43,233 nt of DNA from IMG/VR virus record IMGVR_UViG_3300047322_000974, positions 1 to 43,233 of that record. One strand, 5' to 3'. The DNA comes from a virus. This document shows positions 31,810 to 39,280 of the stretch, piece after piece. How positions within the stretch are numbered: the first letter of the stretch is position 1; each line of letters begins with the position of its first letter. A program made the position numbers and the translations under genes. The notes under the pieces were generated by a model. That model did no database searches. It saw nothing but the letters and a program-made list of their open reading frames with translations, and was not told the DNA's origin.

Positions 31810-32232
31810 TCAGGCAACCTTCACCGACGCCTCCATCACATCCAGGCTTCGCCGGACATGTCCAAGCTCCTTGCGAATGGCCGCTTTCTCGATTGGGGAA
31901 ACATGGTTATCGTCCAAGGCTTCGTGCACCGCGATGGTCAAATCCGCGACCTCTTTACCAACGTTGATCAGTGATGCCGTGAGCGCTCTCGGCTCAGCTG
32001 CGACTTTGGAAACCAACTCGTAACCGAACTGACCAGCCAGCGTCATCAACGGGCGCATATCGCCTGTGTGCAACAAGATCCCGAACAGGTGCTCGATGGT
32101 CAGGTGATGGGCATCGTTGTCGGGATTGGCGCGTTGCAGCAGGCTCACATGAGGAACGCCCATCTGGCCGGCCAGTACCTTCGCTTCGTTGTCGAGGACC
32201 GCGCTTTGGCAAGCCCGCAGAAATTCGTCCAT
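31810..32232 (-). CDS. CII-like phage regulatory protein (CP76 family)
   Basis: A 140-residue protein with MDEFLRACQSAVLDNEAKVLAGQMGVPHVSLLQRANPDNDAHHLTIEHL, then FGILLHTGDMRPLMTLAGQFGYELV, matching the Phage_CP76/CII regulatory family. Members control the lysis-lysogeny choice. It lies directly after cro in the rightward-equivalent early operon, with a terminator behind it. GAGGT lies 8 nt upstream of the ATG. Confidence 0.8.
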   Translation of the reverse strand: MDEFLRACQSAVLDNEAKVLAGQMGVPHVSLLQRANPDNDAHHLTIEHLFGILLHTGDMRPLMTLAGQFGYELVSKVAAEPRALTASLINVGKEVADLTIAVHEALDDNHVSPIEKAAIRKELGHVRRSLDVMEASVKVA

Positions 32233-32298
32233 TCGTAAAACCTCAAATTTGTTTCCGTGGCGCCCTTGATATGCCTGGGCGAATATTTACTCAGCGAC

Positions 32299-32538
32299 TT
32301 AGGCGACAGTTTTTTTGGGATGCGCTTCTGCAAGCAACCAATCGACTTCGAACGGTTTGGCATTCGCGGACGCCAACTCAGCGATCTTTTTTGCGTACTG
32401 GGTTTCCCCGGTGTACTCGGTGCGCGGCAGTGCATCCGCCACAAGCCACTTGTAAATAGCTCTCGGAGTTTTCCCGCATGCCAAGGCCACGGCAGGGACG
32501 CCGCCAGCAGCATCAATCGATTTCTTGAGCGGCCGCAT
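32299..32538 (-). CDS. cro: Cro-like repressor
   Basis: A 79-residue HTH protein: MRPLKKSIDAAGGVPAVALA followed by CGKTPRAIYKWLVADALPRTEY, a YdaS/Cro-like helix-turn-helix. ATG 32538 is chosen because GGAGGGCC lies just before it, and longer frames run into the operator. It is transcribed divergently from cI from a promoter covered by the operators at 32560-32596. Confidence 0.8.
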   Translation of the reverse strand: MRPLKKSIDAAGGVPAVALACGKTPRAIYKWLVADALPRTEYTGETQYAKKIAELASANAKPFEVDWLLAEAHPKKTVA

Positions 32539-32559
32539 GAGGCCCTCCGTGTCAAATAT

Positions 32560-32629
32560 GAACTTACGGTACATATTATGTCGGAACTGAAAGTACACGC
32601 AAGGACATGCGATGCTGAACCAATGGTTC
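32560..32629. promoter_or_regulatory. Immunity operators (three GWAC-N5-GTWC sites) and divergent cro/cI promoters
   Basis: Three 13-bp pseudo-palindromes occur at 32560-32572 (GAACTTACGGTAC), 32584-32596 (GAACTGAAAGTAC) and 32617-32629 (GAACCAATGGTTC). The middle one fills the spacer of a minus-strand promoter, TTGCGT (32602-32597), 16 bp, CATAAT (32580-32575), for cro. A plus-strand -10 TATTAT at 32574-32579 suits cI, with a poor -35. The third site overlaps the cI start codon and could give autorepression. Confidence 0.72.
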
Positions 32630-33486
32630 ACATAGAAGATATTCGTGCGGCGTTTGTCGCCCGCCTCAAGAAGTCCCTTTCCGCCCACGGCATTGACCAA
32701 TGGGGGGCTGGCGCGCGTTTAGCGGAAATCGCTAAGGTCACCCCCAAAGCTTCGAGCAAATGGCTCAATGGTGAGTCCTTACCAGGCCCAGCCAAGATGA
32801 GCGCAATCGCGGAAGCCCTTGGTGTAAAAATCGAGTGGCTTCAGCATGGCGCAGGGGATGAACCCGAGTTATCAAAGCTGGCGAAGGGAGAAAGAAATGA
32901 TACTGATGATCACAGCCAATCGGCAGCGGAAATCGTCAGGAACATGCTTGCGAAGCAGGGGAAAGGACTGTCAGAAGATGCGCGCAGGAGATTACTTGCA
33001 GTCGCAGAAGCCGACGAAGGCGGCGCCATTGGGCTTGACTACTACCGCCCCGGCGCGATGGGTGACGAAGTCTGGATCGCGCATTACGACGTCCGCGCAG
33101 CTATGGGTGGAGGTCAGATACCCCACGATTATCCAGAAATGCTTCAGGACGTTCGTGTAAGCCCCCAGCATCTACGCGAGATGGGCGTTGAGTTCAAAGA
33201 GCACTTTCATCTCAAGATGGTTACCGGTTGGGGTCAATCGATGGCGCCAACTATCAAGCACCGCGATCCACTACTCGTCGATATCAGCATCCGTGAGTTC
33301 GTGGGTGATGGGATCTACATGTTCTCTTGGGAAGGTCACCTCTACATCAAGCGGCTCCAATGGGTTGGCGACGATCAGATCAATATGATTTCTGATAATA
33401 CCAGGCACCCTCCGCAAACGATCAGAGCTGACGAGACCTACATCCAGGCAAGGGTGCTGCTGGTGTGGAATGCGCAATTGGTGTAA
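32623..33486 (+). CDS. cI: CI-like repressor (HTH + S24 peptidase)
   Basis: A 287-residue lysogeny repressor. The N-terminal HTH (GARLAEIAKVTPKASSKWLN, about 30-49) binds operators. The C-terminal LexA-type S24 domain has the serine in WGQSMAPT (S206) and the lysine in LYIKRLQW (K243), 37 residues apart as in LexA. The AAMGGGQ hinge (159-165) is the probable self-cleavage region. RecA-stimulated autocleavage would make the prophage SOS-inducible. ATG 32623 is used. An in-frame ATG at 32578 overlaps the predicted -10 and is unlikely to be translated. No good Shine-Dalgarno is seen, as with other weakly or leaderlessly translated cI genes. Confidence 0.9.
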   Translation: MVHIEDIRAAFVARLKKSLSAHGIDQWGAGARLAEIAKVTPKASSKWLNGESLPGPAKMSAIAEALGVKIEWLQHGAGDEPELSKLAKGERNDTDDHSQSAAEIVRNMLAKQGKGLSEDARRRLLAVAEADEGGAIGLDYYRPGAMGDEVWIAHYDVRAAMGGGQIPHDYPEMLQDVRVSPQHLREMGVEFKEHFHLKMVTGWGQSMAPTIKHRDPLLVDISIREFVGDGIYMFSWEGHLYIKRLQWVGDDQINMISDNTRHPPQTIRADETYIQARVLLVWNAQLV

Positions 33487-33555
33487 CCCTGGATCATCTA
33501 GCTCGGTAGTGGTTAGCGCCTAGTGCAGCCACACCAACAAACCTCACTCACGGAA

Positions 33556-33879
33556 ATGGATCTCCTAATGCGCAAAATCGTTCTTTCTGGTTTGATTGCT
33601 GCTATCGCGATCGTGGTCTATACGCAAATCACACTCTTTGTCGTGCCCCCTATCGGCGCAGTGCCAGAGGGGCGAACCGTAGTTATGCTAAGATTAAACA
33701 AAACGAACTTCATCGACAGCCCTGACGCTATGTGCGATCGAATGCAAGGCGGTGTCAGCTTGCTATGCAGAGGCATGACCATGGCTGCAGTCGTAGAAAA
33801 AACAAAAATCATCGCAAGGCTGCCCTACTCGGACTGGCTCTATCTTCAATCTACCGACGGTAAACGATTCAATCATTGA
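33556..33879 (+). CDS. Small membrane-anchored protein downstream of cI
   Basis: A 107-residue protein from ATG 33556 (ATG 33568 is an equal alternative). An N-terminal helix KIVLSGLIAAIAIVVYTQIT anchors a small domain with two cysteines (DAMCDRMQGGVSLLCRG) that, if exported, could form a disulfide. It is co-directional with cI and is followed by a terminator, so it is probably expressed in the lysogen. A role in exclusion is possible but not shown. Confidence 0.6.
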   Translation: MDLLMRKIVLSGLIAAIAIVVYTQITLFVVPPIGAVPEGRTVVMLRLNKTNFIDSPDAMCDRMQGGVSLLCRGMTMAAVVEKTKIIARLPYSDWLYLQSTDGKRFNH

Positions 33880-33956
33880 GTCACCAATTGCGCTGAAGGC
33901 CGCAACGGACTGTTAAACCAGATACGGCAAGAAATACTTGCAACGCTCAATTGAAT

Positions 33957-33985
33957 AAAGCCCGGTCTAGCCCCGGGCTTTTTCG
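33957..33985 (+). terminator. Terminator ending the cI transcript
   Basis: AAAGCCCGG-TCTAGC-CCCGGGCTTTTTC is a stem with a T5 tail on the plus strand. It closes the cI plus small membrane protein unit. Confidence 0.85.
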
Positions 33986-34080
33986 TCCTGCCTCTACCCT
34001 GCTTCGATCCGAATCTAAAGCCCGCGACCGTACGGGATTTTCATCGTTTGGATCTCAAAAAGTGCAGTGGATCGCGGCGC

Positions 34081-34539
34081 CTACAAGCCAAGTATCTGCC
34101 TTTTCTTGGCCTGGAATTCTTCTTCGGTAAGGATGCCATTGGATCGAAGTGTGGCTAGACGCTCCAAATCATCTAGATATGACCCCTGCGCAACAGGGGC
34201 TGAAGTTCGGCCAATGAGTGGCTGAAGCTTACCGCGCAGCACTTCAAATGCTGGCTGTTGATCCCTTGTAAAAAGCACCGTGTTCTCATCTGATGCAGCT
34301 TGGAAAGCCCCTCCTTTAGCCTCACTTCCGCCCTGGAACGAAAACTGGATGTATCCGTTGGTGAACATTCCGGCCGACTTGAATTGGAGCGCAGTTAGGA
34401 GTGAGATCGGTATCTCTTTATCGCCCTTCAGTCCCTGCGTCATGAAAGCAAGCACCCCCTTCCGTTTTATGGTGACCGAAGTGTCGCTTAATTCGATGCT
34501 GCCGCCATGGCCTTTGAAAAACTCTACGTTGTCACTCAT
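34081..34539 (-). CDS. DUF4429/SHOCT domain protein
   Basis: A 152-residue protein. Residues 10-100 form a PH-like DUF4429 domain (GGSIELSDTSVTIKRKGVLAFM, then GDKEIPISLLTALQFKSAG and GYIQFSF). The C-terminal 30 residues are a SHOCT motif (LDDLERLATLRSNGILTEEEFQAKKRQILGL). Such domain pairs are found in many bacteria, often near mobile elements. They are presumed to be regulatory or membrane-proximal, but no activity is established. It stands alone between the cI unit and the lipoprotein gene. Confidence 0.82.
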   Translation of the reverse strand: MSDNVEFFKGHGGSIELSDTSVTIKRKGVLAFMTQGLKGDKEIPISLLTALQFKSAGMFTNGYIQFSFQGGSEAKGGAFQAASDENTVLFTRDQQPAFEVLRGKLQPLIGRTSAPVAQGSYLDDLERLATLRSNGILTEEEFQAKKRQILGL

Positions 34540-34677
34540 CCCTATTCCGTCCTTATGTAATGCCTTCCGCCCCTGCGCTGGCTGCGCAAGGGTTGGCTGT
34601 GGGTTTTATCTCACTGGAACTGCATATCAGCTCGTCACTGAGCGAGCTTACTTATGTCTGCTCGTACCTACCGGCGA

Positions 34678-35505
34678 CTATTCCTTTCCGCCGTACCGAT
34701 GCCAGGCTAAGACGATCTCCTTCATCGCATTTTTTTGCGTTTCTGGCAGGACGAAGTCGTGGTAGTACTGACGCCCGTCATAGCGAATTACCACCTTCTT
34801 GGCAGCAATGATCTTATTCAGCATGACCATGTCTTCGACTGGTGAATCTGACCACTCCCAAATACTGCCCGAGCCGTTGTCACGCTCAAAGTCCAACTTA
34901 TCCAAATTGAAGACCTGATCATCTGCCTTTATAGTCACGCTTTGCACGAATAGCCAGCTGTCGGCGTAGTAGTTAAATTTCATCCGCAGCGGGTATACGG
35001 AAGCTGATCCGTTCTTTGTACCGAAATACAAAGACATGTAGTTATCCAGCACTGGCTGTGATTTGTGCGAAATCCATGTGACGCCTTTTATCTCATCCGT
35101 GTTCTTCCTCAGGTTCGTATCAAGGCGAGCGAGGGTTTGCCGTTGCTCCTCTAAGGCTCTAGCAGCTTCAAGCTGTTTTGCTTTCTCGACAGCTTCAATC
35201 TTTGCGTTTACATCGCTCACCACAGACTTGGCGCCTTCAGCCTGTTGAGTCTCTGGGTAACGGGCGATTAGATCATTAAGCGTCTGTTTTGCTAGAACGA
35301 GGTTCGCCTGAGAAATTTCGTTCTTTGCTCTCGCCAGCAATCGATCCGGGCCGTTTCTTTCAGCATCCAGCTCTGCGCGTAAGGCACTGACTTCCCCCTG
35401 AAGCTTATTAACCTCTTGTTGAAGCTTCGCTGCGTTTTCCTTGTCAGCCTGGCCGCAGGCCGTAAGTGAAATTGCGAGCCCTAATGCTAAGAAAATTTTA
35501 TTCAT
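34678..35505 (-). CDS. Coiled-coil lipoprotein (phage cargo)
   Basis: A 275-residue predicted lipoprotein. The signal MNKIFLALGLAISLTAC has lipobox LTAC, cysteine 17. A coiled coil (about 25-60) and an Ala/Glu-rich helical segment (about 85-140) lead to a globular beta-rich domain (WISHKSQPVLDNYMSLYFGT, then RMKFNYYADSWLFVQSVTIK). It should sit on the outer membrane facing the periplasm, or on the inner membrane. Superinfection exclusion is a reasonable guess for a lysogen-expressed phage lipoprotein, but nothing proves it. Confidence 0.75.
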   Translation of the reverse strand: MNKIFLALGLAISLTACGQADKENAAKLQQEVNKLQGEVSALRAELDAERNGPDRLLARAKNEISQANLVLAKQTLNDLIARYPETQQAEGAKSVVSDVNAKIEAVEKAKQLEAARALEEQRQTLARLDTNLRKNTDEIKGVTWISHKSQPVLDNYMSLYFGTKNGSASVYPLRMKFNYYADSWLFVQSVTIKADDQVFNLDKLDFERDNGSGSIWEWSDSPVEDMVMLNKIIAAKKVVIRYDGRQYYHDFVLPETQKNAMKEIVLAWHRYGGKE

Positions 35506-35555
35506 GAATCCCTTCTCCGTTTGAATACGGGAATCCTATCAAAATGCCATTACTC

Positions 35556-35581
35556 AAGCCCGCCCCTTACGGGCTTTTTCT
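35556..35581 (+). terminator. Terminator facing the rightward control region
   Basis: AGCCCG-CCCCTTA-CGGGCT is followed by TTTTTC on the plus strand. It lies between the lipoprotein start and the next minus-strand gene. It would stop plus-strand read-through before the second operator region. Confidence 0.65.
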
Positions 35582-35587
35582 TACCAG

Positions 35588-35905
35588 CTAGAAAGGCGCC
35601 GCCTCCTCCACCGCTTCCATACTGTCGACCTCCATCACGTGGTCCTCTGCCGCACTTGCTTCCCACCTCAGCGTCACTGACTCATCGTCGTTGAGTGTCA
35701 TGTCGATGCCATCTGTTTCAGATAGCAAGCCCATCACTTCCTCCCATTCTCGGTCGCCATCCGTATCAAGACGGTGAATCGTCACCCAGCGCTGAATCTG
35801 TGCAACGGGATGGTTGATCATTTCAGAGACGCGGAGCCCAAGTCGCTCCATTCCGCTTCTTTCTTGGCGCTGTGCCGGTTTTGACTGCTTGTTCGTCTTG
35901 GACAT
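35588..35905 (-). CDS. Acidic early protein, function unknown
   Basis: A 105-residue protein from ATG 35905 with GGAGGGTGAG upstream. The N-terminus is basic (MSKTNKQSKPAQRQERSGME) and the C-terminal half is acidic (SETDGIDMTLNDDESVTLRW and beyond, ending EAVEEAAPF). It is transcribed away from the rightward promoter, from a promoter that must lie in 35910-36030. A position beside OL suggests a regulatory or anti-host protein. No family is recognised. Confidence 0.6.
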   Translation of the reverse strand: MSKTNKQSKPAQRQERSGMERLGLRVSEMINHPVAQIQRWVTIHRLDTDGDREWEEVMGLLSETDGIDMTLNDDESVTLRWEASAAEDHVMEVDSMEAVEEAAPF

Positions 35906-36030
35906 CTCACCCTCCATTTGCTGTACATGCATCCAGTATAAACAAACTATATCGAAGCGTTTCAAAGGGGTAAATCCCAAATGTGCCCGGCGGGTGATTT
36001 CCACCAGGTGTGAACTTCTAAAATATTTAT

Positions 36031-36072
36031 GTACTTTTGGTACTTGACCATTTGTGAACCCATAGTTCATAT
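36031..36072 (+). promoter_or_regulatory. Second operator/promoter region (OL/PL-like)
   Basis: Two operators of the same type as at cI/cro lie at 36031-36043 (GTACTTTTGGTAC) and 36056-36068 (GAACCCATAGTTC), 25 bp apart against 24 bp for the first two sites at cI. TTGACC (36044-36049), a 17-bp spacer and TCATAT (36067-36072) form a rightward promoter, with the -35 between the operators and the -10 touching the second. It would drive the right arm and be shut off by CI. Confidence 0.7.
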
Positions 36073-36416
36073 TTGACTCGTCGCAGCAACATACACACTG
36101 CGAATGACCTCAACCGGTCAATGCTCTTTAACAGTCAGCGCAACAAACAACAGACCGCATTGCCTCTACCGGCGACCGGCGAGCAGACAGGCCCGAAAGC
36201 CTGCCAACGACAGGAACAACCTGGACAGCTGCTCGATGGTGAAACGCCTTAACCGTGTGAATGACCCGGCAAGCAATGCGCCCCGCCCCTCCGGCGGTAA
36301 TAGGACGGAAAGCATCACTTCTGCCCATTCACTGAGTGGGCAGCGGGATGCAGGCCTGCATTGAACGAAAGGCTCAACAGAGCAAGGCGACATCAAATGA
36401 ATTAGGGAATCGACCC
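36073..36416 (+). other. Rightward leader region
   Basis: About 340 bp of leader without a supported gene. It contains a boxA (36122-36133) and a small hairpin CAGGC-CCGAAA-GCCTG at 36188-36203. A second inverted repeat CTGCCCA...TGGGCAG lies near 36326-36348, followed by a TGCAGGCCTGCA palindrome. Open frames on both strands here are short and lack ribosome binding sites. Confidence 0.55.
36122..36133 (+). promoter_or_regulatory. boxA antitermination element
   Basis: TGCTCTTTAACA is the boxA consensus of bacterial rRNA operons and close to lambda nut boxA. It lies about 45 nt into the transcript predicted from the PL-like promoter. The hairpin at 36188-36203 could play the part of boxB but is farther away than in lambda. 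NusB/S10 loading and antitermination through the terminator at 37281 are inferred. Confidence 0.55.
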
Positions 36417-37091
36417 ATGACTGTAGACATCAGCAACTACACCATCGCCACCCCGCTTCCAATTTCCGAGACCAACCCGATCGCGCTGGAACTGATCGGT
36501 TGGCGTGCGCTACTCGAGTGTCCGGAAGTTATCTCGATGCTTCCGGATGGCTCCATGCAGATGACGGCGCCGACGCTCGGAGCTTCGAGTAAGAGCACAA
36601 AGCGAACTCGTTGCGAATGGAAGGAGCCAGGTTACTGGTTGTTCTCCAGCGCCGCAGACCACTGGAGCCGACAAGAGATGCGAGTAACGAAGGTCAACTC
36701 GCTGCAGAAGGTGGTGATCGCTCAAATTCATGTGAAGGACTCAGAACGACCACCTGTGAAGGTGTTCTGGAACAAGGGAAAAATCATCATGGGGTTTCGA
36801 TCGAGCTACCTGCAAGACGATCCCGTGAACTCGATGGTGCTGGAAAACGTACCGCTCGGTGCGCTTTTCAAAATCAACATTCACGCCAACTCCAACGGAG
36901 CCGTGTCCGTATCAGCGAGCTGTAACGGCGTCAAATCTACGTCCGAAATCATGCGCCTCGACAACACCTGGGACACGAAGACTCTCGCCTTCCACGGCGG
37001 CGTGTACAACCAGATCGATTACTCCGACACCACGGATCCTGAGGACGGTTCGATTTGCGTGATCAGTGATCTATCCATCACTCACGGGTAA
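36417..37091 (+). CDS. Alginate lyase, polysaccharide lyase family 7
   Basis: A 224-residue single-domain PL7 enzyme with its active-site motifs in order: RCEWKE (65-70, the RxE(L)RE motif), QIH (103-105) and YNQ (197-199, GVYNQIDYS). R65, Q103, H105 and Y197 correspond to the known catalytic set. QIH rather than QVH is usually linked to preference for guluronate-containing alginate. No signal peptide is present, so the enzyme would be cytoplasmic until lysis. It is the first gene of the rightward operon and has its own terminator at 37281, a moron layout. ATG 36417 is chosen from family alignment. The Shine-Dalgarno (AGGGA) is weak. Confidence 0.85.
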   Translation: MTVDISNYTIATPLPISETNPIALELIGWRALLECPEVISMLPDGSMQMTAPTLGASSKSTKRTRCEWKEPGYWLFSSAADHWSRQEMRVTKVNSLQKVVIAQIHVKDSERPPVKVFWNKGKIIMGFRSSYLQDDPVNSMVLENVPLGALFKINIHANSNGAVSVSASCNGVKSTSEIMRLDNTWDTKTLAFHGGVYNQIDYSDTTDPEDGSICVISDLSITHG

Positions 37092-37414
37092 GACCAACCA
37101 GCGCCACGTCGACCTGACGATACCTGCCGGATGCGGATGATTCTGCACTGCGCAATGCGGCCCCCTGCATCCAGTAGGACGGGAAACAAATTGCACCTTA
37201 CCGGAATAGTTTTTCCAGCCCACTCCAACCGAGGATGACCGCCATGAAATAGACCAAAGCCAAAAATCGCTGCATCTGTGAAAGGCCCGAACGTCCAACG
37301 GGCCTTTCTTTTGCCCCCGCCTTTATCCGTCAGCACTCTCCCCTGCGCCCAACGGCAACCAGCAGTAGGCACGAGTGCTGACGAATACACGCAACCCACA
37401 TCGAGGGATCAGCC
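37092..37414. other. Intergenic region after the alginate lyase
   Basis: About 320 bp with no supported gene apart from the terminator at 37281-37312. A frame starting near 37131 (MRMILHCAMRPPASS) lacks a ribosome binding site and is not called. The part after the terminator probably carries the leader of the next small genes. Confidence 0.55.
37281..37312 (+). terminator. Terminator after the alginate lyase
   Basis: AAAGGCCCG and CGGGCCTTT pair across a 9-nt loop and are followed by CTTTTG. It separates the lyase from the small early genes, so either the lyase is a self-contained unit or polymerase must be antiterminated to reach the rest. Confidence 0.85.
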
Positions 37415-37687
37415 ATGCAATCACTCATGCAGCAGCGCATCGACGGGCTTCAGGCCTTGCGCCTTCGCGCAGTTATCGCCACCTCCGAGTTCTACTCCCT
37501 GATCGGCAAGGATGCGCCCGTGCAGAAGGTGCGCTTCCAAGTGAAGACGGTCGGGCCGAAGGCATACCACATCGTCGACCTGGTCACCGGCAAGACCCGG
37601 GGCTTTCGCTTCGAGCACGCCGCCGCTGTCGACTTCGCCATCCAGCTCGAGGAAAAGGCTGACCGCCTCCCCGGAGGTGCGCAGTGA
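37415..37687 (+). CDS. Small early protein, function unknown
   Basis: A 90-residue protein from ATG 37415 after GAGGGA. It has a helical N-terminus MQSLMQQRIDGLQALRLRAV and then a beta-rich VQKVRFQVKTVGPKAYHIVDL with a positively charged face (TGKTRGFRFEH). It is possibly a nucleic-acid-binding early protein. Its stop overlaps the next GTG start. No family is recognised. Confidence 0.65.
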   Translation: MQSLMQQRIDGLQALRLRAVIATSEFYSLIGKDAPVQKVRFQVKTVGPKAYHIVDLVTGKTRGFRFEHAAAVDFAIQLEEKADRLPGGAQ

Positions 37688-37998
37688 TCGGCGTACCTAT
37701 GCCCAACCCGCGAGACTCGATTATCGCGAACCTGAACCAGCAGCTGGATCAGTTCTTCGGCGCCGGCCGTACAGTGCAGGAAGTCGAAGCTGGCGTCAGC
37801 GGCGAGGTCAGCCTTTCCGGCGCCAGCGGCCACAGCGAACGCCTGCGCAAAGAGCGCGACAAGCTCGCACCTATGCTCAAGGCCTTGGCAGAGACGGGCA
37901 TCACCTCAAGCGCAGCAGCAACGCAAACCCGAATCCGGCAAAAGCGAATCGAACTGATCGCCAAAGAGAACGGCTTCAAGTTCGCGTCGCCAGCATGA
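37684..37998 (+). CDS. Small early protein, function unknown
   Basis: A 104-residue protein from GTG 37684, preceded by GGAGGTG and overlapping the stop of the gene before. It is helical, with a charged coiled-coil segment (SERLRKERDKLAPMLKALAE, about 51-70) and a basic TRIRQKRIELIAKENGFKF end. An ATG at 37699 is an alternative start. Unknown function. Confidence 0.65.
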   Translation: MIGVPMPNPRDSIIANLNQQLDQFFGAGRTVQEVEAGVSGEVSLSGASGHSERLRKERDKLAPMLKALAETGITSSAAATQTRIRQKRIELIAKENGFKFASPA

Positions 37999-38079
37999 GG
38001 CGCATCAGCAACCAGGTGCGCCAGCGCCGACGACAGACATGGCTGGATATACCGGCCCACGGAATTGAAGAGGCAGGCC

Positions 38080-38460
38080 ATGGCCGAGAAACAGCAGGAG
38101 CCGACGGCGGAAGCCATCAAGCAGCGCAGGAAGCGCGAGAAGGACGCGGCCAAGAAAGCCGCGCTGGGCATCGAGAAATTTACTGTTGAGGTCGCCGGAG
38201 TGTTCAAGCCTGACATCAAGCGATTGATGAAAGAGCACGGCTTCAACAACCAGCAGGAGGTGTATCAGAATCTGCTGCGCAATGTGATCGGTGCGGACTT
38301 TGAGACTGCGGCCTGGATGCTTCGAAATGTCACGACACCTTACGAGCCAAGTGAAAAGGTGTTGCGACAGTTGCGGGATGGAGGGTTGCAGTACCTAGCG
38401 AAGCACCCCGGCGAGCCCGAAGACGAAATCGAAGAGCCGTCAGTCAGTAACTCGAGGTAG
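38080..38460 (+). CDS. Basic early protein, function unknown
   Basis: A 126-residue protein from ATG 38080 (AAGAGG upstream). The N-terminal 35 residues are a strongly charged helix (EAIKQRRKREKDAAKKAALG). The middle FKPDIKRLMKEHGFNNQQEVYQNLLRNVIG resembles a ribbon-helix-helix- or HTH-like DNA-binding core, and the tail is acidic. A DNA-binding early regulator is likely but unproved. The last 21 bp overlap a gene on the other strand. Confidence 0.65.
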   Translation: MAEKQQEPTAEAIKQRRKREKDAAKKAALGIEKFTVEVAGVFKPDIKRLMKEHGFNNQQEVYQNLLRNVIGADFETAAWMLRNVTTPYEPSEKVLRQLRDGGLQYLAKHPGEPEDEIEEPSVSNSR

Positions 38461-38622
38461 TGGCTCAACTGTTGAAAATTCTTTAACCTCATCCCGTGGA
38501 TGGGAGCCGAGTAAGTTGCCAAATGCATCCTTCACGACGTAGTTACCGTCCTGCTCTTGGACCTGGGTCGCATGCTCATAAATTCGGTAATGATCTTCGT
38601 TGTCCCTGAACCATGCCGGCAT
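38440..38622 (-). CDS. 60-residue protein, minus-strand insertion
   Basis: ATG 38622 with GGAG 9 nt upstream gives MPAWFRDNEDHYRIYEHATQ, then VQEQDGNYVVKDAFGNLLGS, and so on. It is likely a small beta-rich protein. It follows the membrane protein gene (38658-39182) in the same direction with 35 bp between, so the two may form an independent minus-strand unit inserted in a plus-strand operon. Function unknown. Confidence 0.55.
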   Translation of the reverse strand: MPAWFRDNEDHYRIYEHATQVQEQDGNYVVKDAFGNLLGSHPRDEVKEFSTVEPLPRVTD

Positions 38623-38657
38623 TTTTCACGCTCCACTTTTACATTCTGGAAAAACCG

Positions 38658-39182
38658 TTATTGGTGCGCTTTTATTAAACCCGAAAGCGTGTTTTGTACA
38701 AGCTGAATCCTGTCAACGCAATTTCTGCAAGCATTGTAGTGATTGATATTTCCAGGTATCTGTCTGATTGCCCCAGGTGTCGAAACCTTGAGGTATTGAT
38801 CAGCCTCGATTGCACACTCACAAGCGAACTTAAGATCAGTGAGTAGAGTGACCTCAAAAGCCACAACCATACTTGCTGGTATCTCGGCGAGTGCTGTTCC
38901 CAAGATATTTAACTGTCGCGACCCATCACTTGCTAACCATCTGTTTTGGTAATCCGTTTCCAGAAGAGCTTGACTTAACTGCTGCATAATTTTTTCAAGT
39001 GGATCAGCCAAGTAACTCAAAGTTAAAAGAACATTACGACGATCCCGTTTTTCTCGTGCATTTTCGTGTGCAATCGGAAAGTAGCCTGCAGCGATAATAG
39101 CGCCAATTGATCCCAGCGCTTGAACCCAAGACGCGAGCCCTGGGTGATGCTCAATCCAACACGAAACGAATTCCAAACCCAT
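38658..39182 (-). CDS. Membrane-anchored protein, minus-strand cargo
   Basis: A 174-residue protein. ATG 39182 follows GGAGGAGAA. Residues about 14-35 (GLASWVQALGSIGAIIAAGY) form one membrane helix, followed by a soluble helical domain (NVLLTLSYLADPLEKIMQQL and on) with several cysteines (CECAIEAD, NACRNCVDRI). Its A+T content is higher than that of the flanking plus-strand genes. Opposite orientation in an early operon, a single anchor and a cytoplasmic domain suggest lysogen-expressed exclusion or defence cargo. No family is recognised. Confidence 0.65.
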   Translation of the reverse strand: MGLEFVSCWIEHHPGLASWVQALGSIGAIIAAGYFPIAHENAREKRDRRNVLLTLSYLADPLEKIMQQLSQALLETDYQNRWLASDGSRQLNILGTALAEIPASMVVAFEVTLLTDLKFACECAIEADQYLKVSTPGAIRQIPGNINHYNACRNCVDRIQLVQNTLSGLIKAHQ

Positions 39183-39280
39183 TTCTCCTCCCCTCCGGCT
39201 CCATGCCGGGCCGAACACAAATACCCCACTTCAACGAATCACGCCAGCCGGCGAGGCAGGCGTCTGCCTGGAGATTGCCA

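Noticed and set aside
36104-36396. Overlapping frames in the rightward leader
   Set aside because: All lack start signals, and the region is better explained as an untranslated leader with boxA and hairpins.
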